Source of the DNA: Agitococcus sp.
GTDB taxonomy: Bacteria; Pseudomonadota; Gammaproteobacteria; Pseudomonadales; Moraxellaceae
DNA length: 64,000 nucleotides
Direction: 5' to 3'
NCBI GenBank assembly: GCA_030646715.1
Contig: JAUSLJ010000029.1
Location: 84,845 to 148,844 of the forward strand
In this document: positions 31,230-41,281 of the stretch, in pieces
How the letters are laid out: each line of letters opens with the position of its first letter
Numbering within the stretch: the first letter of the stretch is position 1
The notes under the pieces: generated by a model
Database searches by the model: none
What the model was told of the DNA's origin: nothing
Seen by the model: the letters and a program-made list of their open reading frames with translations, nothing else
Translations under genes and position numbers: made by a program

Positions 31230-34200
31230 TTAATTAGCATTAACACTGACCGTGGAAACAACCGTCTGTTTATCGTTCACTTTGCCTGCTTCTGGCTCTA
31301 AAACAAACACTCTGGCCTCGTCGATATGTAGCTTATCAATTAACTGCGTACGCATGGCTTTTGCACGGTCTAAGGCTAATTGGCGCAAGTCACCTGCCGA
31401 CACGTCTTGTAAATCAATTAGTTGATTTCTTAATGCCAAACGATAATTTTCAACATCCAAAACTAGCTTTTCTTTAGCCTCTTTATTTGCGACTGGTTTC
31501 AGTTGCAATACACGTTGCTGTTTTAATAACTCAGAACCTTTAGCTTCAACATATAAAGCTTCTAACACAGAAAGTTCTTGGCTGCCCTTAGCCATACGTT
31601 GATTCAAGACATGACTGAATTTTGCATTTTTCAGTGCTTGAGCATCCGCCACTTCATCAAAAACGGCTCGCAAATCCAAACGTAAACTAGGACGTTTGTT
31701 TAAAGCATCTGCAATGGTCGTTAGTTTGGTTATCACTTCATTACTTAGCTCGGCTTGTCCGACGGTAAACGCCATGCTGTCCATGTCCTCACCACCACCT
31801 ACCAAACCTGCAATAAAACGAAAAGGCGCGGTAGCCACCTTAGTGACGACGTTAACAATCGCCTGCCAAACAATCGGCGCAATTCGAAACTGAGGGTCGT
31901 CCAAACTGCCCGTAATCGGAATATCTAAGTCTATGACACCATTACTATCTTTTAATAAAGCAATCGCCAAACGAATGGGTAGGTTTTTAGCCTCGGGGCT
32001 ATCAACTCGCTCACCTAAGGTTAACTGATTGAGAACGATTTTATTGGTGGCCACTAATTGGCGGTTAGCGACCTTATAATTCAAATCTAAGGATAATTTG
32101 CCTTTATCAATACGATAACCCGCAAACTTAGATGAATACGGTGTCAGTGTCGTCAATTCAAGATTGTCAAACTTCACGCTCATATCGGTATTTTTATCAG
32201 GACTAAAAGGATTGAGTGCGCCTTTAATAGTCGCTTTACCATATTGGTCAACTCGCCCTTGCAAGCTGACTTGTGCATGACTATTGGCGGCTGTTGAAAT
32301 GCCACGAATATCACCATTCAAGCCTTGAATACCTGTAGCAAATTGCGGTGTCAGCGTTAAATCGGCAAATAACATGGCGCCATTACTCACAATCGCTTTA
32401 TCAATCTGGATCGGAATTGCTGCCGTTGGATTGGCTAACGCGGGTTTAACTGTCACCGCTTGGCTATTTTTAGTAATACCTTCTTTAGAGACACTTTCTT
32501 TGGCTATAATCTGCTCTAAATTAATCGTCTTGTCGGGAGCAATGATGATGCGACTGAAGGGTTGATCGGCACGAACTTCTTTAATACGCAAGCTCATCGG
32601 TGATAGCTGCCACGTCATACCTGATGCCACTAGACGCTTCCATGCTAAAAAGCGTTCATTGAGCTTTAAGTCGTTAGCAGCAAAATCATTTACGCCGACC
32701 GCCCCGACAAAAGTCGCTTGTGGTTTGGGCTGTTGTTGAAAGTGAATATTGCCATCAACATCCAAATTACCACTTTCTAGCTTGAGCAAAGCGACATCTT
32801 TTAAATAGGCAGCAAACGGAGGCAAAACTAATTTATTGATCGTGAGTTTGGCATCAACAGACAGAGGAGCTTCTTGCAATTGACCCACAACACGCATCTC
32901 ACCTCCTGTACCAAGACGCAGGTCAGCATCTAATTGATGGGGCTTTTTCAGGTCTAATTCTGGATTAACCGTTACCTGCTTTAGTGTTACTTGCTCTTTA
33001 AAAACAGGTTGTTGCTCTTGGTCTTCGGCATGAATGACAAAATCATTGATGGCCACTTCCCCTAAGTGATAACTCATTGCTGGAGAAGAAGTGACTGGTT
33101 GTTGCTTGAGCGTTGATGGCTGCGTGGCACGTGTCAACAAGGGTGTTAGCTCTTGCTGCCAATTATTTTGCCCATTTTTAAGCCGATGTAAATTAGCCTC
33201 GCCACCCATCAGGGCAATTCGCCCCGTATTAAGGCTATTTTTTTCAATACGAAAGTTATTTATATTTAATAATGGCAACTGCAATAAACTTTGTGTTTGT
33301 CCTGCTAAGGCAATTTGATGCGCACTAAAAGCTTTTAAACTCAACACATCTGAAGACTGTTGCCACAAACCTTCCGTTAATGAGGCTTCCTGCATAGACA
33401 AAATTTTACGTTTTGTTTGACTATCTTCAACCTCTGGATTTTGGATCAACACGCGAGCAAACATTGCTTCTGTTTGTGGCCATTGTCCGCGCAACTGAGC
33501 TAATTCAAGCTGTTTAAACCGATAATTAAAGGGTTGAGATGTTTTGTTTTGCGCCTGAAAATTACGCAAGACAATATGCCCTTGTGCTAAATTAAATTGC
33601 GATGCTTCATCGGCTATTTGTAATTGATAATCTGCCGAGAAATCGAACTCACCTTGACTAATATTGATAGGTAATAGTTCAGCAAAATAATTGGCAGGTG
33701 TAGCCAATTGCAAATTCTCAATACTAAAATGTCCTTGCGAGCGAATGGGTTGTAAACCGACTTTACCTTGCCAAGTGAATTTTTCGTGTTTAGCCGTTTG
33801 CGCCGAAAATTGATAATTTCCTTCATTACCCGCCAATGAACTCATGTTGTACAAAGTGAGATTAAAATTATTTATGTGACTGCTAAATGGCTGCGAGCGG
33901 CTTTCATCTAACACCTTAAAATTGGCATTATGAACACCCAACATAGCCAATTGCCAAGCCATACTTTCTGACGGTTCTTCTTTTTCTGGTGGAATAAGTT
34001 GGAGTAAATTTAACTGGCCTGCTTTATCTAAATGGACATTAACATAAGGCTGTTGAATATCCAGTTCATCGAGCCAAATACGTTGCTGCCATAACGATAA
34101 CAAAAAACTGGCATTGATATAAATGTGTTGAGCGGAAACTAACACTTCACCCAAAGGCTGTTTTACTTGTATGCCGTCTATTTTCAGTGCCAGATTAAGC

Positions 34201-34391
34201 GGATTGATTTCAATATGATCTATCTGCAATTCAAGGTGCAACTCATTTTCAACATATTCTTGAGCAAACTTAATCGCCAACGACGGCAGAGCCAAAAAAC
34301 CTAAGGCACTATAAAGAGCAAATACTGTCCCCAAACCCAATAAGCGTTTTTTATTTTTTGTGCTGATAGATTTTTTTGGTGCGCCAGTCAT
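31230..34391 (-). CDS. DUF748 / AsmA-like intermembrane envelope protein
   Basis: About 1053 aa. I start it at ATG 34391 ('MTGAPKKSISTKNKKR'), 16 residues inside the longest frame, because a short basic end followed by the transmembrane segment is typical. The N-terminal anchor is followed by repeats of beta-strand-rich DUF748/AsmA-like sequence ('LHLELQIDHIEINPLNLALK', 'IWLDELDIQQPYVNVHLDKAGQLNLLQL'). A C-terminal part has the OmpA-like alternation 'LTTIADALNKRPSLRLDLRA'. AsmA-family proteins form long hydrophobic grooves that bridge inner and outer membranes for phospholipid movement; that role here is inferred from the fold family. It probably precedes gntR in one unit. Confidence 0.85.
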   Translation of the reverse strand: MTGAPKKSISTKNKKRLLGLGTVFALYSALGFLALPSLAIKFAQEYVENELHLELQIDHIEINPLNLALKIDGIQVKQPLGEVLVSAQHIYINASFLLSLWQQRIWLDELDIQQPYVNVHLDKAGQLNLLQLIPPEKEEPSESMAWQLAMLGVHNANFKVLDESRSQPFSSHINNFNLTLYNMSSLAGNEGNYQFSAQTAKHEKFTWQGKVGLQPIRSQGHFSIENLQLATPANYFAELLPINISQGEFDFSADYQLQIADEASQFNLAQGHIVLRNFQAQNKTSQPFNYRFKQLELAQLRGQWPQTEAMFARVLIQNPEVEDSQTKRKILSMQEASLTEGLWQQSSDVLSLKAFSAHQIALAGQTQSLLQLPLLNINNFRIEKNSLNTGRIALMGGEANLHRLKNGQNNWQQELTPLLTRATQPSTLKQQPVTSSPAMSYHLGEVAINDFVIHAEDQEQQPVFKEQVTLKQVTVNPELDLKKPHQLDADLRLGTGGEMRVVGQLQEAPLSVDAKLTINKLVLPPFAAYLKDVALLKLESGNLDVDGNIHFQQQPKPQATFVGAVGVNDFAANDLKLNERFLAWKRLVASGMTWQLSPMSLRIKEVRADQPFSRIIIAPDKTINLEQIIAKESVSKEGITKNSQAVTVKPALANPTAAIPIQIDKAIVSNGAMLFADLTLTPQFATGIQGLNGDIRGISTAANSHAQVSLQGRVDQYGKATIKGALNPFSPDKNTDMSVKFDNLELTTLTPYSSKFAGYRIDKGKLSLDLNYKVANRQLVATNKIVLNQLTLGERVDSPEAKNLPIRLAIALLKDSNGVIDLDIPITGSLDDPQFRIAPIVWQAIVNVVTKVATAPFRFIAGLVGGGEDMDSMAFTVGQAELSNEVITKLTTIADALNKRPSLRLDLRAVFDEVADAQALKNAKFSHVLNQRMAKGSQELSVLEALYVEAKGSELLKQQRVLQLKPVANKEAKEKLVLDVENYRLALRNQLIDLQDVSAGDLRQLALDRAKAMRTQLIDKLHIDEARVFVLEPEAGKVNDKQTVVSTVSVNAN

Positions 34392-34530
34392 CGTGAATGT
34401 CTCTAAATGATTTATTTTATACAAAGCTATTCTAACCAAAAAAACAGGCTTATCACTAAAACCTACTGTCGATATAGATAAAAAGCATTTTAGTTATATA
34501 GCCAGTCTTGGTATTCTTCTCACCTCAAAA

Positions 34531-34566
34531 AAGAGCGAGCTTAAAACCTTGTTTTAAGCCGCTCTT
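34531..34566. promoter_or_regulatory. Long hairpin in the leader of the sulfite reductase gene
   Basis: AAGAGCG-A-GCTTAAAAC, loop CTT, then GTTTTAAGC-CGCTCTT: 16 base pairs with a single bulged A, ending 29 bases before the reductase start codon. On the minus strand it is followed by six T residues, so it would work as a terminator in that direction, although no minus-strand gene lies upstream. On the plus strand the tail is CACCCTCTTTT. It may be an antisense stop or a leader control element. Confidence 0.55.
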
Positions 34567-34595
34567 CACCCTCTTTTAAAGAAAGTGCAAGGCTT

Positions 34596-36248
34596 ATGTA
34601 TCAATACGATGCTTACGATCAAAAAATCGTTGACCAACGTGTCGCTCAATATCGCGACCAGACTCAACGCTATTTAGCAGGCGAATTAAGTGACGACGAG
34701 TTTCGCCCTTTCCGCTTACAAAACGGTTTGTATGTGCAACGTTATGCGCCAATGTTACGCGTTGCCATTCCTTACGGTATGTTGTCTAGCACTCAAGTGC
34801 GCGCTCTCGCAAGCATCGCCCGTCAATATGATAGAGGCTATGCGCATATTAGCACGCGCCAAAATATTCAATATAACTGGCCTGAATTACCCACTGTGCC
34901 CGATATTTTGGCCGATTTAGCGAAAGTACAAATGCACGCTATTCAAACAAGTGGCAACTGTATTCGTAATACCACCACCGACCAATTTGCAGGTGTTGTT
35001 GCAGGCGAAATTATTGATCCACGCCCTACTTGCGAACTCATTCGTCAGTGGTCTACTTTTCATCCTGAGTTTGCTTTTTTACCACGCAAATTCAAAATTG
35101 CCGTCAATGCTCATCCCGATGTCGATCGCGCAGCAACAGCCGTGCACGATATTGGCGTTTATATTGTCAAAAATAACGAAGGTGAGATTGGTTATAAAAT
35201 TTTAGTCGGTGGTGGTTTAGGCCGTACACCGATTATTGGCTCGGTGATTCGTGAGTTTTTGCCTCAAGCAGAGTTAATTGCCTATTTAGAAGCCGTGTTG
35301 CGCGTCTATAACTTGTATGGCCGTCGTGACAATAAATACAAAGCACGTATCAAGATTCTCGTCAAAGCACTCACACCTGCGGTATTTGCCGAAAAAGTTG
35401 AAGCGGAGTTTGCATTTACTAACACCGAAGCGATGCGCGTACCAACCGAAGAATTAAACCGATTAGCCAGTTTCTTTACTGAGCCTGCTTATCAGAACCT
35501 CAGCGATAGTCCTGAGTCGCTTACTCAAGCCTTAAGTGACAACAAAGCCTTTGCTTTATGGTTTAGTCACAATACCCATGCCCATAAAAAAACTGGTTAT
35601 CGTATTGTCACCCTGTCATTGAAAAAGACAGGGATTGCACCTGGCGATATCACTAGCGAACAAATGGACGCTGTAGCCAACTTAGCTGATCAATACAGCT
35701 TTGGCGAAATTCGCACCACCCACGAACAAAATATTGTTTTAGCAGATGTTGCTCAAGAGCAGTTGTTTAGCTTATGGCAACAACTGACAACATTGGGCTT
35801 TGCGACAGCAAATATTGGCTTTTTAACCAATATCATTTGCTGCCCTGGTGGTGATTTCTGCTCATTAGCGAATGCCAAGTCGATTCCTATTGCTGAACAG
35901 ATTCAACGTCGTTTTGATGATCTGGAAGAAGTTTATAATCTAGGCGCACTTGATATTAACATTTCGGGTTGTATGAATGCCTGCGGCCATCACCATGTGG
36001 GTCATATTGGTATTTTAGGTGTGGATAAAAAAGGCGCGGAATATTATCAAGTTTCTTTAGGTGGCAGTTCTGGCCACGATGCAAGTTTAGGTGACATTTT
36101 AGGCCCGTCTTTTGAAGCTGAAGAGATGGCGAACGTTATTGAAGAAGTCCTAAACGCGTACTTAGACAATCGTCAAGAAAACGAGCCTTTCTTACAAACT
36201 TACCGTCGTATTGGCATCGCCAAATTTAAGGAGCGTGTATATGCCTAA
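34596..36248 (+). CDS. cysI: Assimilatory sulfite reductase, siroheme/[4Fe-4S] subunit (CysI-like)
   Basis: 550 aa, nitrite/sulfite reductase fold with two ferredoxin-like half domains and two siroheme domains. The cluster ligands are visible as C416-x5-C422 ('CPGGDFC') and C459-x3-C463 ('CMNAC'). Sulfite/siroheme-binding basic residues lie in 'ISTRQNIQYNW' and 'IRTTHEQNI'. It reduces sulfite (or nitrite) by six electrons to sulfide. No flavoprotein CysJ lies here; in Pseudomonas-like bacteria such enzymes use ferredoxin and are followed by a DUF934 gene, as here. That pairing favours sulfite over nitrite. Confidence 0.92.
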   Translation: MYQYDAYDQKIVDQRVAQYRDQTQRYLAGELSDDEFRPFRLQNGLYVQRYAPMLRVAIPYGMLSSTQVRALASIARQYDRGYAHISTRQNIQYNWPELPTVPDILADLAKVQMHAIQTSGNCIRNTTTDQFAGVVAGEIIDPRPTCELIRQWSTFHPEFAFLPRKFKIAVNAHPDVDRAATAVHDIGVYIVKNNEGEIGYKILVGGGLGRTPIIGSVIREFLPQAELIAYLEAVLRVYNLYGRRDNKYKARIKILVKALTPAVFAEKVEAEFAFTNTEAMRVPTEELNRLASFFTEPAYQNLSDSPESLTQALSDNKAFALWFSHNTHAHKKTGYRIVTLSLKKTGIAPGDITSEQMDAVANLADQYSFGEIRTTHEQNIVLADVAQEQLFSLWQQLTTLGFATANIGFLTNIICCPGGDFCSLANAKSIPIAEQIQRRFDDLEEVYNLGALDINISGCMNACGHHHVGHIGILGVDKKGAEYYQVSLGGSSGHDASLGDILGPSFEAEEMANVIEEVLNAYLDNRQENEPFLQTYRRIGIAKFKERVYA

Positions 36249-36729
36249 TATTATTAAAAACGGTGCGATTATTGAAGATACTTATCACGTCATCACCGAA
36301 GCGGGTGCTTTACCTGCTGCGGATATTATTGTCAGCCTTGATGTTTGGCTACAGCAACGAGCAGAAGTTTTAGCTCATCCGCATAAAAAAGGCATTATGC
36401 TGAAGCCCGACCAACATCCAGAAACCATTGTGAATGATCTTGCACATCTCGACATCATTGCTTTGGCTTTTCCTGCTTTTGCAGATGGTCGAGGCTATTC
36501 TTATGCGGTGTTATTACGCCAACGTTATGGTTTTAAAGGCGAGTTGCGAGCAACGGGCGATATTTTTAAAGACAATATATTTTATTTAAAACGCTGTGGC
36601 TTTGATAGTTTTGCCGTCCGTGCCGATAAAGATCTGCAAGTGGCATTACAAGGCTTGCAGGACTTTAGTGAATGCTACCAAGCAAGCACCGATGAAGGCA
36701 CGCCGCTTTATCGTCGTCGTTTAGCTTAG
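36241..36729 (+). CDS. DUF934 protein, partner of sulfite reductase
   Basis: About 162 aa from ATG 36241. GGAG lies 7 bases before this ATG, and the family begins 'MPNIIKNGAIIEDTYHV'; the 10 earlier residues of the longer frame are discarded. The core motif 'FPAFADGRGYSYAVLLRQRYGF' (in parts) followed by 'GELRATGDIFKDNIFYLKRCGFDSFAVR' is diagnostic for DUF934. Such proteins occur next to ferredoxin-type sulfite reductases and are thought to assist sulfite reduction; the mechanism is unknown. The start overlaps the last codons of cysI, so translation is coupled. The unit ends at a clear terminator. Confidence 0.9.
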   Translation: MPNIIKNGAIIEDTYHVITEAGALPAADIIVSLDVWLQQRAEVLAHPHKKGIMLKPDQHPETIVNDLAHLDIIALAFPAFADGRGYSYAVLLRQRYGFKGELRATGDIFKDNIFYLKRCGFDSFAVRADKDLQVALQGLQDFSECYQASTDEGTPLYRRRLA

Positions 36730-36749
36730 TATTTATTAAGCATAAAAAA

Positions 36750-36775
36750 GCCGAATATTCATATTCGGCTTTTTT
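36750..36775. terminator. Bidirectional rho-independent terminator
   Basis: GCCGAATA-TTCA-TATTCGGC (8-bp stem, 36750-36769) is flanked by AAAAAA on the left and TTTTTT on the right, so it works on both strands. It ends the cysI-DUF934 unit from the left and the Fil operon from the right (filF stop at 36797). Confidence 0.9.
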
Positions 36776-36796
36776 ATTTGTATCAAGTTAACACTT

Positions 36797-38665
36797 TTAG
36801 TTGAGGAACGTGTTGCAGTTTTGAACTTCAATTTTGCTAATAATACCTTGAGCTTGGTTTGCTGCTAATGTTTGTGCATCGACTGGTTTAGTGCTAAACG
36901 ACGTGAGGAATTTTATATAGTTTGTCCAAATTGCATTAACACCACTGCCAGCCGCCTGATCATCTTTTTGATTTTCGATGCTCACAATTTTATCGCGCAC
37001 GGAAGCAATATTAATTTGCACTTTAGGGCCACCCGTCGCACCTGATTGCGTTCCTAGGTATATACCGTAAAACTTACTCCATGTTGGGTCGTTTTTCGCC
37101 CAGTCACTGACTAAAAGAATCGGAGATATTGCTGAGCCCGAGGTCGTATCTTTAAAAGCTGCCGTCACAAGCCCCAATCTATGTTCTTGTATTAACAGCT
37201 CTGTCGGAAATGCAGGATCTGCTTGTTCCATCAGATTAGTCACTGCACGACAGTTATTATTCAAATCAGTAATAATATTACCATTTTCTAAAATACTAAT
37301 ACCCATTATTCCTACAGTACAACCTGAGGTTGTAGAGCATGTTTTGACGTCACTATCTCGGAACGTCAATTTGAGGTGTAATGGAAAAATTGGCTTTGCA
37401 TCATTATCTTTAGTTTTCCATATTGTATCGTCTAAAAATGGCGAAACATTACGTGTTTTACTAATATTTGCAGTTCCTTCTAAAGCTAAAGAACCTGTGC
37501 GCTTCCACTTACCAAGATTGGTCACATCAACTGCTTCTGTTGATGCTAATCCGTAAACATTACGGTAGAAGAAATCATTGCCTAATATATTTCCTTTCAG
37601 CATAACACCTTGAGTAATCTCAATAGCATCGCCATTATCGGCAAGTAATTTAAAACCCGATGTTATTTTGCCAGCCGTATCAAAGCCCATATTTTCAGAG
37701 GTAAACACTAATGGTTTAGGTTGTTTATCGAACAATATTTTTTGTAGTAAGGTGGTATTTATTTCCGCTGAATCTTGCGTATCTTGCCACTCTACTCCTA
37801 AACCAATCGACTTCGCATCTCTATCCAAAATAAAAAACAGACCCTCAATCGCTTTTATATTTGACTGAGTTGTCTCTCCTAACATTCCTGTATACAATTT
37901 TTTATTTGTTTTATCGACAGTGCCCACAACAAAAGGAGAGACTTCGTAAACTCCAGATTGCAGTACAGGAAGCGACTTATTAAAGCGGTCAATCGCCGAT
38001 TGGACATTGGGTAGGGTCTTGCCTATTGCTGTTAAAAAGGGCTGAATTTTTTGTATAAATAAATCATTATCAGCGAATATACTAGCCGCTATATCACTCT
38101 CTAATAGATCAATTTTACTTTTTTCTGCTTCGGAAATCACAATTCGCCTTAATACATCCGAAGACTCATTATTACCATCACTATCCAAAACTTGTAATAA
38201 GCGCAAAATATTGGAAATTTGCACAGTATACGTACCAGAACTATCACTTCCATCTTTAACAATATCTTTAGGAGTAATTTGCGCCAAGGTACTTTGCCTT
38301 AAGCCAGAGACATTACCCACAGCCTTAAGAAGATAAGAGCCCAAATTAATTCGGTATTTCCCCTTTTCAGCTTGTAAGTAAAAAGATACTACTGAGTTGT
38401 TTGGACAAGTAAAAACACCTTCTTTATCTGTTAGCCCTTTGACTTGATTGCACTCATAATTTAAAGCGACAACAGGCTCATCAATAAACTGTCCGCTGGT
38501 ACATAGCTCTTTGGCAGAATCGCACGAAGTAATGATATTGGACTGTTGCTCAGCAACAGGAACTGGATCAACCAAATTGCTACTTCCTTCACCACAGCCT
38601 GATAGTTGCAATGTTAATACCGATATGACGGCGGGGAGCACCAAGGAGCAAAACGGTAATTTCAT
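36797..38665 (-). CDS. filF: FilF-like surface lipoprotein, last gene of the Fil operon
   Basis: About 622 aa from ATG 38665, preceded by AGAGG 6 bases upstream; the longer frame starts with an unlikely TTG. A lipoprotein signal peptide ends in the lipobox L21-S-G-C24, so the mature protein is lipid-anchored. The N-terminal part has a carboxypeptidase-regulatory-like, one-domain pattern ('CNQVKGLTDKEGVFTCPNNS') with paired cysteines, then a long beta-rich region with several extra Cys ('CSTTSGCTVG'). I recall proteins named FilF as the last member of an Acinetobacter fil cluster; the similarity is in position, size and start pattern. It likely sits at the outer membrane with the two barrels. 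Function undetermined. Confidence 0.75.
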   Translation of the reverse strand: MKLPFCSLVLPAVISVLTLQLSGCGEGSSNLVDPVPVAEQQSNIITSCDSAKELCTSGQFIDEPVVALNYECNQVKGLTDKEGVFTCPNNSVVSFYLQAEKGKYRINLGSYLLKAVGNVSGLRQSTLAQITPKDIVKDGSDSSGTYTVQISNILRLLQVLDSDGNNESSDVLRRIVISEAEKSKIDLLESDIAASIFADNDLFIQKIQPFLTAIGKTLPNVQSAIDRFNKSLPVLQSGVYEVSPFVVGTVDKTNKKLYTGMLGETTQSNIKAIEGLFFILDRDAKSIGLGVEWQDTQDSAEINTTLLQKILFDKQPKPLVFTSENMGFDTAGKITSGFKLLADNGDAIEITQGVMLKGNILGNDFFYRNVYGLASTEAVDVTNLGKWKRTGSLALEGTANISKTRNVSPFLDDTIWKTKDNDAKPIFPLHLKLTFRDSDVKTCSTTSGCTVGIMGISILENGNIITDLNNNCRAVTNLMEQADPAFPTELLIQEHRLGLVTAAFKDTTSGSAISPILLVSDWAKNDPTWSKFYGIYLGTQSGATGGPKVQINIASVRDKIVSIENQKDDQAAGSGVNAIWTNYIKFLTSFSTKPVDAQTLAANQAQGIISKIEVQNCNTFLN

Positions 38666-38678
38666 AACAACCTCTTCT

Positions 38679-39575
38679 CTAATAAGCTTCGACAACAAAT
38701 GAGCCTGATTCTAGGCTTAAAGGAATATCTGCTTTAAATGTATTGCTAGGGCGATAAAAAAGAACATACGCAGTTTGACTAGGTACATTCAACAAACCAT
38801 CAACAGAGGCATATTGAGTCTCTGTTGCCGTATAAGCTCGACTCCAATATTGCCAAGCTGCCGACAAAGTACATCCTTTGTTATCCAAAAAAATGACTAT
38901 CGGCAAATAATAATTTGACTTTGTCTGAGTCGTTGCAAACGAAACAATACGAATTTGTGTTAACGCTGACGTTTCTTTCGTAAAACGCAACAAAGCATCT
39001 ATCTCTAATGAGTTTTCCTTGAGAGAAGCTTGCACCCAAACATTGTTAACACTTTTAAAAGGCTTACTGCGTTTTTTAATAATTTTTTCTGTAAGGCATT
39101 CTGTTTGCTGAGGAAAATACTGAAGAACTTCCGCTTTTGATAGCATCAAATAATTAGATGAAACATAAGATAATGGCTTTTCAACAACAGGCACTACTAA
39201 CGGACTAACAGCTATACTTTCTTTTGATTCGATAATTTGAGCACCAACACCACCATTAGGTAAGTAATAAAAGCGTTTTTTTTCATCAATATTAAAGTTC
39301 TTTTTTTCTAATAATTCAATATCAATATAAGTTTCTGCATCAAGTTGACGAGTACCTTGCATTGATTCAAGCTGTTTATCGTTAGATCTTGGTTCTTTTT
39401 TTTCAGTTTGTTCTACAGGCTCAATAATCGTATTATTTTTTATCACAGGCGTTGGTGACTGTTCGCTCTTAATCACTTGAATGCGACCTTGGGCATCAAC
39501 AGTCGGATAATACCTCTCATCAGATGCCACACAAACGCCAGCCAAAGCACACATCAACACCATTACAAAACGCAT
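38679..39575 (-). CDS. filE: FilE-like exported protein
   Basis: 298 aa from ATG 39575, 2 bases after the filD stop; a TTG 9 bases earlier is less likely. Signal peptide ending near GVCVAS-DE, then a variable low-complexity linker of about 80 residues. The core opens with 'ETYIDIELLEKKNFNIDEKKRFYYLPNGG' (in parts), which closely resembles what I recall of the Acinetobacter 'putative pilus assembly protein FilE' motif. The C-terminal half is beta-rich, with two Cys (near 'QQTECLTEK' and 'DNKGCTLSA'), probably a disulfide. Soluble periplasmic or surface-associated partner. No pilin or chaperone-usher domain is visible, so the pilus label is doubtful. It precedes filF with a short gap. Confidence 0.75.
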   Translation of the reverse strand: MRFVMVLMCALAGVCVASDERYYPTVDAQGRIQVIKSEQSPTPVIKNNTIIEPVEQTEKKEPRSNDKQLESMQGTRQLDAETYIDIELLEKKNFNIDEKKRFYYLPNGGVGAQIIESKESIAVSPLVVPVVEKPLSYVSSNYLMLSKAEVLQYFPQQTECLTEKIIKKRSKPFKSVNNVWVQASLKENSLEIDALLRFTKETSALTQIRIVSFATTQTKSNYYLPIVIFLDNKGCTLSAAWQYWSRAYTATETQYASVDGLLNVPSQTAYVLFYRPSNTFKADIPLSLESGSFVVEAY

Positions 39576-39577
39576 AG

Positions 39578-41281
39578 TTACCAACGTGTACTATAAACAA
39601 GACCCATGATATTAATAGTTGCTCTTGTTTTTGCATCTAAACCCGCATAAGGGTTATACAGTAAGTTAGTAACGCCAGTTTGGTTTAACAAAGTACTACT
39701 ACCCGCTGGTACGCTATCTTTACTGACCATATGCATTAAGGTTAAATTAATATCGGTATCGCGATCGAAACGGTAACTTAGACCTGTGCTATACATTCTA
39801 GCGGTGTTAATAGGAGCTAAAATATTACGCTTATTATCAGGCACCGCACTATCACGAGGCTCGTATCCCAAACGGAATTTTAAACGACTAGTATGAGTAT
39901 ATTCCATACCAACCCCCCAGTTCCAACGGGTATTAAAATCCAAGGGGAAAGCCAGTGAGGTATTGGTGACCGCGCCATTGGGTACTAAAATTTTAGCAAT
40001 CTTAAGGACTTGAACTTCGCGATCAAACTCAAAATTAAACGCTTTCCACTGGCCAAAATCAGTCCAACCAACATCGAAGTTTATTTGGACATTTGGTAAA
40101 ACTTTGTACTTTATGCCTGTTTGAAAGTGAGCAGGAAACTCAATATTCATTGACATCAAGCCACTTTCTTCTTTAGGCATATAACTGGGCAAGCCTAGAA
40201 TTGCGCCTAATATTTGCCCTGTTATTGAAGACTGCAAACCGTCATTTATTAGTGAACGAGCACCTTCTTCATAAGCTATTTTATATTTACCTTTAAGACG
40301 CATTTTGGCATTACTTTGATACACTGCGCCCCATGCAAAACGCTCATTCGGCTCCCACAAAACACCTAAGTTATAGGTAGGCGACAAAGTTTGTTGCAAT
40401 GCCACATCTAAGTTAGCCATTTTTTTGAATGGCCCTAGACTTTCTTTAGCATTACAGGCGCCAAATAAAATCAAATCCGTAACGATATTGACGTTTTCTT
40501 TAAAAGGCCCGCAGACATCTTCATCAATTAAGCGAAAAACACCCACCAATTCATTGGGTGCTCTAAAATCGGTATTTAGTGCAACCGCCTGATAAGACAT
40601 CCCCACGGAAAGACCAACGGATAAATTGTCGGTGAGTTGATAAGCTATCGACGGCGATAAATACGTAATCCGCTCTAAGGCCACTTTTCTACCCATGTAC
40701 ACACCAGGATCTTTATCGTCTCGATAGTAACCCGCAATCATTGGGGCATAAAAAGCATCGGCATAGGTAAACTTAGAACCAGGTGGTTTATAGGCAATAC
40801 CCGCAGTTGGCGCGGTTATTGGTCCTGGCGGCATTTTTATCACTTCATCTAAAATAGGTAGATAGAGAGCAACGCCATCTACTTTTGAATGAGCCGTTTT
40901 AAATTTTGAGCAGAGAGGCTCATTGTCAGTAATGGCATCATCACAAACAATAGGGTCGTCTGAATAGCCAAAAACGCTAAAACCTTTTGGGGCTGATAAA
41001 TCGGCTTCAATGGCAAAATCGGCCATTAATAATTGCACATCTAATTGCAAGCCTTTAATTTTAGTTAAGCCAGCTGGGTTAAAGTGAATCGCATTAATTC
41101 CAGGAGGATCAGCCGTAACCGCATTACCCATACTCAGGGAGCGTAAGTCCACGGACATATTTTGCGCCAGCATGGCAAAGCTGGACGGTGCCCAAACAGC
41201 TGCAATTGCTATTGCCAAATAGGACAGCGTCTTTGGCACTTTCGGAGTGATACTCATAATCGGTACGCCCTTAGATGCCAT
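39578..41281 (-). CDS. filD: FadL/OmpP1-family outer-membrane barrel (FilD-like)
   Basis: 567 aa. The start at 41281 overlaps the filC stop as TAATG, a coupled start. An ATG 24 bases downstream (41257) with AAGG 11 bases before it is an alternative. Signal peptide to SSFA-M, then the FadL hatch signature 'SMGNAVTADPPGINAIHFNPAGLTKIKG' (in parts). The rest alternates like a 14-strand barrel with long loops, one holding paired Cys ('CDDAITDNEPLCSKF'). The C-terminus 'INIMGLVYSTRW' ends in an aromatic residue, as BAM substrates do. FadL proteins pass hydrophobic molecules laterally into the outer membrane. Within this operon it could instead act on the FilA products; that is inference. Confidence 0.85.
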   Translation of the reverse strand: MASKGVPIMSITPKVPKTLSYLAIAIAAVWAPSSFAMLAQNMSVDLRSLSMGNAVTADPPGINAIHFNPAGLTKIKGLQLDVQLLMADFAIEADLSAPKGFSVFGYSDDPIVCDDAITDNEPLCSKFKTAHSKVDGVALYLPILDEVIKMPPGPITAPTAGIAYKPPGSKFTYADAFYAPMIAGYYRDDKDPGVYMGRKVALERITYLSPSIAYQLTDNLSVGLSVGMSYQAVALNTDFRAPNELVGVFRLIDEDVCGPFKENVNIVTDLILFGACNAKESLGPFKKMANLDVALQQTLSPTYNLGVLWEPNERFAWGAVYQSNAKMRLKGKYKIAYEEGARSLINDGLQSSITGQILGAILGLPSYMPKEESGLMSMNIEFPAHFQTGIKYKVLPNVQINFDVGWTDFGQWKAFNFEFDREVQVLKIAKILVPNGAVTNTSLAFPLDFNTRWNWGVGMEYTHTSRLKFRLGYEPRDSAVPDNKRNILAPINTARMYSTGLSYRFDRDTDINLTLMHMVSKDSVPAGSSTLLNQTGVTNLLYNPYAGLDAKTRATINIMGLVYSTRW

